Of a DNA stretch of 33,531 nucleotides, positions 25,408 to 32,691 are shown one piece after another. Both the position numbers and the translations under genes were made by a program. Below the pieces are notes generated by a model, which saw only the letters and a program-made list of their open reading frames with translations, was not told where the DNA came from and ran no database searches. The DNA is from Candidatus Sumerlaeota bacterium (GTDB lineage: Bacteria > Sumerlaeota > Sumerlaeia > SLMS01). Position 1 is the first letter of the stretch; each line of letters begins with the position of its first letter. Location of the stretch: assembly GCA_007132505.1 (NCBI GenBank), contig SLOM01000149.1, positions 1 to 33,531 of the forward strand, given 5' to 3'.

Positions 25408-26520
25408 CTAGTTCAGCACTTCCTCCACGGGAGTGAGTGGAAGGTCGAATGCTTCGGCGACGCCGCGGATGGTGACCTTGCCCTTGGCGACATTGACGCC
25501 GTCCCGAAGCGTGGGCCGGCTTTTGACGCAGTCAGGCCAGCCTTCCTCGGCGATGTGTATGACGTGGCCTTGGGTGGCGTTTGTCAGCGCGAAGGTGGCG
25601 GTGCGGGCCACGGCGCCGGGCATGTTGGTAACGCAGTAATGAACGATGCCCTGTTCCTCGAAGATGGGGTCGCTGTGGGTGGTGGGGCGGGTTGTTTCGA
25701 AGCATCCGCCCTGGTCCACGGCGACGTCCACCAGCACCGAGCCACGTGGCATGATGGAGAGGTGCTCGCGGCGGACAAGCTTTGGGGCGCGGGCGCCGGA
25801 GATATAGACACCGCCGATCACGACGTCCACACGCTGGAGCTGATCGGTCATGTTCAGTTCGTTTGAGAAGAGCGTGGAGATATTCTTCGGCATGACGTCG
25901 TCGAGGTAGCGGAGCCGCTCAAGATTGACATCGAGCATGGTGACGCGTGCACCCATGCCTGCAGCGATCTTGGCGGCGTTGGTGCCGACGACTCCACCAC
26001 CGAGGACCATGACGCGTGCGGATTTTACGCCGGGCACGCCACCAAGCAATGTCCCGCGCCCGCCCGTTGTGCGCTCGAGGTATTTGGCGCCCTGCTGCAC
26101 GGAGAGCCGGCCGGCGATTTCGCTCATGGGGGTCAGGAGGGGATGCCCGCCGGGGCCCGAGACCGTCTCGTAGGCGAGGCAGACGGCCCCGCTCTCCATC
26201 ATCGCCTCGGTGAGCTGGCGCGAGGAGGCGAAGTGAAAATACTCAAAGAGGATGTGATCGGACCGGATCATTTTGTACTCGGAGGGAACCGGCTCCTTGA
26301 CCTTCACGATCAGCTTGGCGCGCTCGAAAACCTCCTCGGCGTTGGGGGCGATTTCCCCCCCGGCGGCCTTGAAGTCCTCGTCCGGTATGCCGGAGCCCAA
26401 GCCGGCGCCCTGCTGCACCACCACTCGGTGCCCGCGCCGGGTCAGCTCCTTGACTCCCGCCGGGATCATGGCCACCCGGTACTCCTGATCTTTGACCTCT
26501 TTCGGAACACCAACGATCAT
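25408..26520 (-). CDS. ald: Alanine dehydrogenase
   Basis: Catalyses NAD-dependent conversion of L-alanine to pyruvate and ammonia in the cytosol. The 370 residues match the family length exactly. It begins with the typical MIVGVPKEVKDQEYRVA. KVKEPVPSEY carries the substrate-binding lysine, and FEYFHFASSRQLTEAM the active-site histidine. GRLSVQQGAKYLE and VMVLGGGVVGTNAAKIAAGMGARV form the nucleotide-binding fold. DVAVDQGGCFETTRPTTH and VTNMPGAVARTAT are signature regions. GGAGGA lies about eight bases before the ATG. It is a lone gene, divergent from the SDR/DUF2867 gene by 190 bases that should hold both promoters. Confidence 0.97.
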   Translation of the reverse strand: MIVGVPKEVKDQEYRVAMIPAGVKELTRRGHRVVVQQGAGLGSGIPDEDFKAAGGEIAPNAEEVFERAKLIVKVKEPVPSEYKMIRSDHILFEYFHFASSRQLTEAMMESGAVCLAYETVSGPGGHPLLTPMSEIAGRLSVQQGAKYLERTTGGRGTLLGGVPGVKSARVMVLGGGVVGTNAAKIAAGMGARVTMLDVNLERLRYLDDVMPKNISTLFSNELNMTDQLQRVDVVIGGVYISGARAPKLVRREHLSIMPRGSVLVDVAVDQGGCFETTRPTTHSDPIFEEQGIVHYCVTNMPGAVARTATFALTNATQGHVIHIAEEGWPDCVKSRPTLRDGVNVAKGKVTIRGVAEAFDLPLTPVEEVLN

Positions 26521-26710
26521 CGCCGCATTCCTCCGTGTGTGTTTTGTTGCCTGACGGTTCGAGTGAACGTGGGAGTCGGCCGGAGGGTCAAGCCCCGCGG
26601 TCCAACAAACTGGGAAGCTTCCGCTTGTTGGCGATTAAAGAGGGAACCGTTCAGAGGGTCGTGCACCATCCGGCAGGGGCGCTGTCACGGCTCTTGCTGA
26701 TGGCGGATGC

Positions 26711-28180
26711 ATGAAAATTCTGGTCACTGGCGCGACAGGCTACGTTGGAGGACGGTTGATTCCGGAACTGTTGTCCCGGGGTCATGAGGTACGAGTGCTT
26801 GTCCGCGACCCAAGGCGGGTGATGGGCCGTCCCTGGGCTGACAAGGTTGACATCCGCGTGGGGGACCTTACCCGCCCGGATACCACCCGAGGCATTGGCG
26901 ATGGGATTGAGGTGGCCTACTACCTGGTCCACTCCATGCAATCGGGAGGCAAGTACGCCGAAATAGACTCGCGGGCGGCGGAGGTGTTCCGTGATGAATT
27001 GGTCAATGCTTCCCACGTGGTCTATCTGGGCGGTCTTCTGCCGAAGGGTGACAGGGTTGGGAACCACCTGAAGAGCCGTGCGGAAATCGGAGAGTTTCTG
27101 CGCAATTCGCTGCCGGTGACTGAGTTTCGTGCAGGGCCGATTATCGGCTCTGGCTCTGCTTCCTTCGAAATGGTGCGCTACCTGACTGAGCGTATTCCGG
27201 TCATGGTGACTCCGCGTTGGCTCCGGAACGCGGTCCAGCCAATTGCCATCCGAGACATCCTGGCCTACCTGGTGGGGGCATTGGAGGCGGGCCCGCAGGG
27301 CATTGTGGACGTGGGCGCAAACAGGCTTACCTACATGGAGATGATGCTTCAGTTCGCGGAGATCCGCGGCTTGAAACGCCGGATTTTCACGACACCTGTG
27401 CTGGCGCCGAGGCTTGCCGCGCGCTGGATCGGCCTGATGACGCCCTTGAACAACAAGCTCGCAGTTCCCCTTGTGCAGAGCATCATTACACCCGTACTGG
27501 CCGACACGGCAAAGGCGAGTGAGGTGTTCCCCCACATCCGGCCAATCAGCTATCGCGAGGCTGTGAAGCGTGCACTGGATAACAGCCTTTCCGGCACCGT
27601 ACAGACACGGTGGAGCGACGCGCTGGGCGGGGGCCCCACGTACGAGTTGGTGGATCGGGAGGGGCTGATCCGCGAGGAGCGCACCCTGCATGTTGATCTG
27701 CCGCCGGAAGAGGTGGCGCGCTGCTTCATGTCCATTGGGGGGGACCACGGCTGGTTGGTGTGGAAGTGGGCTTGGCGGGTCAGGGGCTGGCTTGACCTGA
27801 TGGTGGGCGGACCGGGCCTGCGACGGGGGCGCCGGCACCCCGTTGACCTTCTGCCGGGCGAGGCGCTGGATTTCTGGCGTGTCGAGGAGGTGAAGGCGCA
27901 CGAGCTTCTGCGGCTGCGCGCGGAGATGCGCGTGCCCGGACAGGCGTGGTTGCAGTGGGAGGCCTATCAGGAGGGCTCCGGGACACGCCTGATCCAGACG
28001 GCGCTCTTTGCCCCGCGCGGTCTTTTCGGGTTCGCCTATTGGTATGGGCTTTACCCCCTGCATCGGCTGATCTTCAGCGATCTCATTCGTGCGGTCGCCC
28101 GGGAGGCTGAGAACATGGCCTCAGCGGGCGCACCCCAACCGGAAGCGAAGGCTGCTGACTCAAAGCCGCTGGATCATTGA
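26711..28180 (+). CDS. SDR-type NAD(P)-binding protein with C-terminal DUF2867
   Basis: 489 residues. The N-terminal half is an atypical short-chain dehydrogenase/NmrA-like Rossmann domain: VTGATGYVGGRLIPELLSRGHEV with the GxxGxxG dinucleotide motif, then VRVGDLTRP-like DIRVGDL and an AYYLVHSM catalytic-region segment. The C-terminal about 150 residues match DUF2867, with ERTLHVDLPPEEVARCFMSIGGDHGW, WRVEEVKAHELLRL and the closing GLFGFAYWYGLYPLHRLIF. This two-domain architecture is well known in bacteria, but its substrate is not. It is probably cytosolic or peripheral. The ribosome site is weak. It is followed 50 bases later by a small gene on the same strand. Confidence 0.9.
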   Translation: MKILVTGATGYVGGRLIPELLSRGHEVRVLVRDPRRVMGRPWADKVDIRVGDLTRPDTTRGIGDGIEVAYYLVHSMQSGGKYAEIDSRAAEVFRDELVNASHVVYLGGLLPKGDRVGNHLKSRAEIGEFLRNSLPVTEFRAGPIIGSGSASFEMVRYLTERIPVMVTPRWLRNAVQPIAIRDILAYLVGALEAGPQGIVDVGANRLTYMEMMLQFAEIRGLKRRIFTTPVLAPRLAARWIGLMTPLNNKLAVPLVQSIITPVLADTAKASEVFPHIRPISYREAVKRALDNSLSGTVQTRWSDALGGGPTYELVDREGLIREERTLHVDLPPEEVARCFMSIGGDHGWLVWKWAWRVRGWLDLMVGGPGLRRGRRHPVDLLPGEALDFWRVEEVKAHELLRLRAEMRVPGQAWLQWEAYQEGSGTRLIQTALFAPRGLFGFAYWYGLYPLHRLIFSDLIRAVAREAENMASAGAPQPEAKAADSKPLDH

Positions 28181-28230
28181 TTGCCATGCCTCGGGTGCAG
28201 GACAAAATAACCCAAGAGAGGTGACATTCG

Positions 28231-28431
28231 ATGAGCGACACGAGAACTTGGCCGGAGCTGGCCATTGGCCTTTATGACAAACTGACGGGCCGCGGAGCCG
28301 AAATCAGCTACAGCTTCGACAGCTTCGAGGTCCATGTGCCCAGCAGCGCCTCCGCCGACGCGGCCCACGCCGTGTGGAAAATGAACGGCACTGTGAAGAT
28401 TTCGACCCGCGACAAAGTTAACCCAGGCTGA
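28231..28431 (+). CDS. Small conserved-looking protein (66 residues), unknown
   Basis: Has a good ribosome site AGAGAGGTGA seven bases before the ATG and a composition like a folded small protein: WPELAIGLYDKLTGRGAEISYSFDSFEVHVP, then AVWKMNGTVKIST. There is no signal peptide or membrane helix. I do not recognise the family. The spacing of 12 bases to the next small ORF suggests the two are expressed together. Confidence 0.7.
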   Translation: MSDTRTWPELAIGLYDKLTGRGAEISYSFDSFEVHVPSSASADAAHAVWKMNGTVKISTRDKVNPG

Positions 28432-28443
28432 GCGGTCCACTCC

Positions 28444-28758
28444 ATGTCCAACCCCTCCCCAAGCCGCCTCGAGGTGGATGCAGCGCTCGAAATATCCCAT
28501 GGGGACACTGCCATCCATGTAACCTCGGAAGGATCACGGATGCGGCTCGAGCTTCACTCACTGAGAAACGCTTGGGGTCTGAGCCGGATGATAAGACGAT
28601 CGCAGGGCCTTGGCTTACTGGTCAGCCGGGCCCATACGATCGCGAAAGATTTGGGCCTGAGCATCGAATTCCGGGTTGGCTTTCTGCGCGTTGGTTCGCT
28701 TGGAGCCGGTAGTAACCCGCGCCTGCTTTCTGCGTTTCTCCGGCTGCCACGGGCCTAG
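28444..28758 (+). CDS. Small protein (104 residues), unknown
   Basis: A basic protein with a plausible folded composition (LEVDAALEISHGDTAIHV, LGLSIEFRVGFLRVGSLG) and no membrane helix or known domain. The ribosome site is poor, but the gene follows the 66-residue gene by 12 bases, so it could be read by coupling. Third-position GC seems lower than in neighbouring genes. A minus-strand ORF over the same bases (28622..29314) looks like an antisense shadow. Confidence 0.5.
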   Translation: MSNPSPSRLEVDAALEISHGDTAIHVTSEGSRMRLELHSLRNAWGLSRMIRRSQGLGLLVSRAHTIAKDLGLSIEFRVGFLRVGSLGAGSNPRLLSAFLRLPRA

Positions 28759-28798
28759 CAGGCTCCCGGACGCCCCCCCCCGATGGGTCGGGGTCTAA

Positions 28799-28822
28799 GC
28801 CGGTCCATACCGGCCTTCTTAA
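28799..28822 (+). terminator. Possible terminator after the small-gene pair
   Basis: GCCGGT-CCAT-ACCGGC (28799-28814) forms a 6-bp stem with a 4-base loop, followed by CTTCTTAA, a broken T-rich run. It lies 40 bases after the 104-residue gene. The rest of the gap up to 28980 shows no gene. Confidence 0.4.
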
Positions 28823-28979
28823 TTTACCTTCCAAGCACCGCCAAACCAGAGTGCACCCCCTACTCCGTTGCCCCGCAGGAGTCTTTAGGGGTATTAGGAG
28901 CAAACGTGGACAGCGGGACGGCGGTCCATGTCCGTGTTGTCCATCATGACAGAACCGGAGGGGTGAGAACAGCACCGTA

Positions 28980-30515
28980 ATGAGACTCATTTTGCGCATC
29001 CTTCTGGCGGCGGCAGCTGCCGGCACGCTCGCGCCGACAGACCTGTGGGCGCAGCCGGGCAGCCTCGAAGAAATGGAGGCGCTCTTCCCCGATGAGATCC
29101 GCCGGCTTGACCTGAGCTGGGAGCACTCCTTCGCTGCGCCGCTCGCCGATGCATCACACTTCGCCGCGTTCAATCTCCACCTGATCGTGGGGTTGCAGCC
29201 TGAGGAGGAGGCGCTCGCCCTCCACCGCCTGCGCATGGGAGCGGACGGCTTCCGCGGCGAGGAGGAGCCGGTGGACACCGAGGGCCTGCCGGAAGACTTC
29301 CAACTGGAAGCCATGACACCGAACGCCTACACTCAGGCACTCGTGCTGGCGGGACAGACAGCCGAGGGACCGGCTGTGTACGTGGCCCGGCTGGACGCCG
29401 AGGCATCACCCTCAGGGCCTTGGGAGCCGCTGGCGTCCCTGCCGGAGGGCTTCAACGGGCATTTCTTCAAGGGGCACAGCTACGACGGGCATTTGTTCCT
29501 GTTTTCGCGCCTGCCGCGCGGGGACCGGCCCGAATTGGCCGCGCACACCATCAACCTCGCCCTCCCGGAGGAAATGCGGTCGTGGACGACGATGCCGCCT
29601 CCACCGGAAGTGCGCCGGGGCGACAGCGTCGTGATGCTGCGCAACCGGGTTTACCAGGTCGGCGGGCAGGTGCTTCCGGAGGAGGGAGGCGCGGCGCGGC
29701 CGGGGTACGTTCCCTACCGCACGGGCTTTGAATCACCGGACTTCACCGAGTGGGAGCGCATCTTCCGGCCCGTTCCCCTCGAGTACAGCGACACATTGGG
29801 CATCGGTTACGGCTCGGCCATCTTCCTTGCCCAGCGGGAACCCTGGGCGCCGGAGACCAGTGGCGAGGAAGAGGAGGCGCAGCCGGAACCACCCTCCGTG
29901 ATGCAGCTCCAACTGGCGACGGATTATGGCGGCGGGGAGCTTGGCCACTGGCGCCCCCTCGTGCTGGAGCAACCACCGGCGGAAATTCGCGACATGGTGG
30001 TGGATCCGGGATACGGCCGGCTGCTGCTCTTCACCGAACCGGATGATGACTCGGATGCGGAAGAGGAGCGGAGCGAGCTGCGCCTGAGCGCCTACTCGCT
30101 GCCGTCGTGGATGCCGTCGCGCCGGCCTTCGGACGAGGAGTTGCAGCGGGCGCACTATGCACAACACGCCGTTGAACCGGCACGGCTGCCCGTTGACACG
30201 CTGCTGAGCGGCATGGCGGAGGAAAACGCCCACGGCGTGATCATCCTGCCGGGGAGCGATGAGGACACCTCGCTGGACCTGCGCCTGCGCATGGGCTCGA
30301 CCCGCCACCGCTACATGATGATGGGCAGCATGACCACTTTTCTCGAAGGCACTCAGGGGGAAGAAGCCCGGCAGCGTTACAACGTCGGGGCGACTCCCGC
30401 CTATATCATCCTCGATCCGGAGGGCAACGAGGTCGGCAGGCATGAGGGAGGCATCCCGAGCAACGAGGAGCTTTTCCGGCTGACTTCTCCACTCCGGTCT
30501 GCGACCATGGAGTAG
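28980..30515 (+). CDS. Secreted protein with kelch-like and thioredoxin-like regions
   Basis: 511 residues with an N-terminal signal peptide (LILRILLAAAAAGTLA, ending near LWAQ). The middle third contains a kelch-like repeat (SVVMLRNRVYQVGGQV) in a beta-rich region with repeated 'WEPLASLPEGF'-type phrases, suggesting a beta-propeller. The last about 100 residues resemble a thioredoxin fold: HGVIILPGSDEDTSL, then YNVGATPAYIILDPEGNEVGRHEGG, where the cis-Pro loop and final strands are recognisable. The whole protein contains no cysteine, so it cannot be a redox thioredoxin. Acidic stretches (DDDSDAEEE) are present. The family is not recognised. Confidence 0.8.
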   Translation: MRLILRILLAAAAAGTLAPTDLWAQPGSLEEMEALFPDEIRRLDLSWEHSFAAPLADASHFAAFNLHLIVGLQPEEEALALHRLRMGADGFRGEEEPVDTEGLPEDFQLEAMTPNAYTQALVLAGQTAEGPAVYVARLDAEASPSGPWEPLASLPEGFNGHFFKGHSYDGHLFLFSRLPRGDRPELAAHTINLALPEEMRSWTTMPPPPEVRRGDSVVMLRNRVYQVGGQVLPEEGGAARPGYVPYRTGFESPDFTEWERIFRPVPLEYSDTLGIGYGSAIFLAQREPWAPETSGEEEEAQPEPPSVMQLQLATDYGGGELGHWRPLVLEQPPAEIRDMVVDPGYGRLLLFTEPDDDSDAEEERSELRLSAYSLPSWMPSRRPSDEELQRAHYAQHAVEPARLPVDTLLSGMAEENAHGVIILPGSDEDTSLDLRLRMGSTRHRYMMMGSMTTFLEGTQGEEARQRYNVGATPAYIILDPEGNEVGRHEGGIPSNEELFRLTSPLRSATME

Positions 30516-30575
30516 CAGCTGGGGGGGGAAACGTCCTCCCCATTCACCCCCGGCACTGCAGCAAGGAGGTTCCTC

Positions 30576-30875
30576 ATGCATCGTGACCGTTTCCTGGCGG
30601 GAGCGCTCCTGCTCCTGGCCGTCGCCCTTCTCTTCAACGGGGTTGCGTTGCTCTCGCGTCCGGACCCTGGAGCCCATGGCATTGCCCTCGGGTCGCTTGC
30701 CGGCGCGGACCAGTCCCGCCAGCACGTTGACCCGCCGATGTACTTCCTTGGGCGGAACACGTACTTCATCACGGCCGGACAGGACGGGCGAGAAGTCCAT
30801 CTCTGGTTCTACAACCACAGCCCGGTAATGCGCCAGAACTCCATCGAGCACGTGCTGACAGAGCGGGCCCGCTGA
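30576..30875 (+). CDS. Small membrane-anchored protein (99 residues), unknown
   Basis: A strong ribosome site AAGGAGG lies six bases before the ATG. Residues about 6-27 (FLAGALLLLAVALLFNGVALL) are a signal anchor. The remaining 70 residues are soluble, with DPPMYFLGRNTYFITAGQDG and REVHLWFYNHSPVM, and should lie outside the cytoplasm. No known domain. It follows the kelch-like gene by 60 bases and may share its transcript. Confidence 0.75.
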   Translation: MHRDRFLAGALLLLAVALLFNGVALLSRPDPGAHGIALGSLAGADQSRQHVDPPMYFLGRNTYFITAGQDGREVHLWFYNHSPVMRQNSIEHVLTERAR

Positions 30876-30931
30876 CCCTTCGGCGGAGCATGCCACGCCG
30901 CGCGGACAGGCCCGGGGCTTGCACCGGCGAT

Positions 30932-30956
30932 GGTTGTGCTCGTAGTAAGCACAGCC
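30932..30956 (+). other. Stem-loop between the small membrane gene and folC
   Basis: GGTTGTGCT-CGTAGTA-AGCACAGCC forms a 9-bp stem with one G:T pair and a 7-base loop. No T run follows (GTTCATTGCCCC), so it is a weak terminator or a leader structure of folC, which starts 31 bases downstream. Confidence 0.4.
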
Positions 30957-30987
30957 GTTCATTGCCCCCACCAAACGAGGCCGCCCC

Positions 30988-32409
30988 TTGATCCTGGACA
31001 GGTTGCTAGACCTTGAGAAGGCCCCCGCGGCCCGCGGATACAGTTCCGTGGAGTATAACCTGGACCGATACAGAGCCCTGCTGGAGGCGCTTGGCAACCC
31101 GCAGGAGGGCCTCGCGTTTCTCCACGTGGCGGGGACCAAGGGAAAGGGCTCCACCTGCGCCATGGCGGAGGCGATGTTGCTCGGGCTGGGGCATCCCACG
31201 GCCTTCTACTCGAGCCCCCACCTGGAGCACTTTGGCGAGCGGTTCCGGCTGGATGGTGAGGCGCTCACCCCGGGTGAGTTCGAGACGGCGCTTGAGAGGT
31301 TCTTTGACCGGCTCCCGCCCGAGACGCGCCGCACGTTCGAGGGACCTCACTCCTACCGGACCGTGTTCGAGACGTTGACGGCGCTTGCCCTGATCGAGTT
31401 CCGGAGCCACCGGGACACCGCACGCGCCGGGGGGCGCAAACCACAGGCCGTGTGCTGGGAAACCGGGCTCGGCGGCCGGCTCGACTGCACGAACGTGGTG
31501 GACCCGCTGGTGACCGGAATCACGGCACTCGGGATGGACCATTGCCGGCTGCTGGGAGACAGGATCGAGCTGATCGCGGCGGAGAAGGCGGGAATCGTCA
31601 AGCCGGGCCGGCCGGTCATCGTGGGCCGGCAGAAGCCCGAGCACGCGGAGGCCGTCTGGCCGGTGCTGCTCAGCCGTGCCGCCGAGATGGGCGCCCCGCT
31701 TGTGCGGGCCTGGGAGCACAACCCGGTGGTGGCATCACGCGATGTGCCTGAAGGGCAGGTGATTCGTGTGCGCTTGCCTGACGGGAACGAGGCGGAGGGT
31801 CTGCTTCCGCTCCGGGGCGGGTTCCAGCACGGCAACCTGGAGGTGGCGGTGGCCCTGTGCTGGTACGCGGTGCGCGAGCTGGAGGGGCGGGCGCCATCCG
31901 GTGAGGCGCTGCTGGCGGGACTGGCGCGGACGCGATGGCCGGCGCGCTTCGAGGTGCTGGAACGTCCGGGCCGTCCGGCGCTGGTGCTGGACGGAGCACA
32001 TTGCCCGCTCAGCGCCGAGGCCCTCGGGCGCACGGCAGCGCAATGGTTGGCGGACCGCGGCGAGGAGCGCATCATTCTGCTCTGGGCCATGCAGAAGGAC
32101 AAGGACCATGCGGGTTTCCTTCGGGCGCTCCGGAAGGGGCTCGGGGAAGGCGTGCGTATAGACAAGGCCGTGACCTGCCCCGTCGTGGGAGTGCGTGGCG
32201 CCACGCCGGAGGAACTCGCCGCACGGGCAAGGGAGGCAGGGCTGGAGGCGGAGGCGGCACCGGACGCGGCAGAAGCGGTCCGGCTCGCGGAGGTAATGGG
32301 CGCCCCGGTGCTTGCCGCAGGGACGCTCTACACACCGGCGGACCTGCGGAACGCAGCACTCGCCGCCGGAGAGGAGCCACCAGCCGGCGATGCACGCCAG
32401 CGACTTTGA
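30988..32409 (+). CDS. folC: Bifunctional folylpolyglutamate synthase/dihydrofolate synthase
   Basis: Adds glutamate to dihydropteroate and folates in the cytosol, using ATP. The 473 residues include the family P-loop HVAGTKGKGS (Gly49-Ser55), FYSSPHLEHFGERF, ETGLGGRLDCTN with the omega-loop region, and ITALGMDHCRLLGD with IAAEKAGIVKPG. The C-terminal Mur-ligase-like domain carries LDGAHCPLSAEAL, where the usual 'HNP' is HCP. The TTG start has GAGG seven bases upstream and no better codon lies nearby. The stop lies within the next small gene (20-base overlap). Confidence 0.95.
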   Translation: MILDRLLDLEKAPAARGYSSVEYNLDRYRALLEALGNPQEGLAFLHVAGTKGKGSTCAMAEAMLLGLGHPTAFYSSPHLEHFGERFRLDGEALTPGEFETALERFFDRLPPETRRTFEGPHSYRTVFETLTALALIEFRSHRDTARAGGRKPQAVCWETGLGGRLDCTNVVDPLVTGITALGMDHCRLLGDRIELIAAEKAGIVKPGRPVIVGRQKPEHAEAVWPVLLSRAAEMGAPLVRAWEHNPVVASRDVPEGQVIRVRLPDGNEAEGLLPLRGGFQHGNLEVAVALCWYAVRELEGRAPSGEALLAGLARTRWPARFEVLERPGRPALVLDGAHCPLSAEALGRTAAQWLADRGEERIILLWAMQKDKDHAGFLRALRKGLGEGVRIDKAVTCPVVGVRGATPEELAARAREAGLEAEAAPDAAEAVRLAEVMGAPVLAAGTLYTPADLRNAALAAGEEPPAGDARQRL

Positions 32410-32629
32410 ATTGCTCTCCGGGGAAGACGGCCCGGAAGGGAAGCGGGTCTTCAAGGTCCGCATTGCCGCGGCGGGTCTTGTGCGCCGCTATGAATACGAC
32501 CCGGCGCAGGACAGCATCCAGCTCGCACCGGCTGAGGGACCGTTGCTTGTGGCTGGCCACGACATGACGTCCATCATCGGCAAGCGCGTGCGTGAGTGGC
32601 TGCGGACAGAGGTTCTGGGCGGCGGCTGA
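32390..32629 (+). CDS. Small protein (79 residues), unknown
   Basis: Starts at an ATG inside the last codons of folC, so its expression is probably coupled to folC. The track's earlier start would overlap folC by 98 bases and is less likely. The sequence (FKVRIAAAGLVRRYEYDPAQDSIQLAPAEGPLLVAGHD) looks like a small beta-rich folded domain, with no signal, helix or known motif. The ribosome site is weak. It could be a folC-associated accessory protein, but there is no functional clue. Confidence 0.6.
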   Translation: MHASDFELLSGEDGPEGKRVFKVRIAAAGLVRRYEYDPAQDSIQLAPAEGPLLVAGHDMTSIIGKRVREWLRTEVLGGG

Positions 32630-32691
32630 GGGGCATGGACGCGGGAAGCGCCCCGGGCCGTACTTGTATAGACGAACAGGAGGGGAAATAC

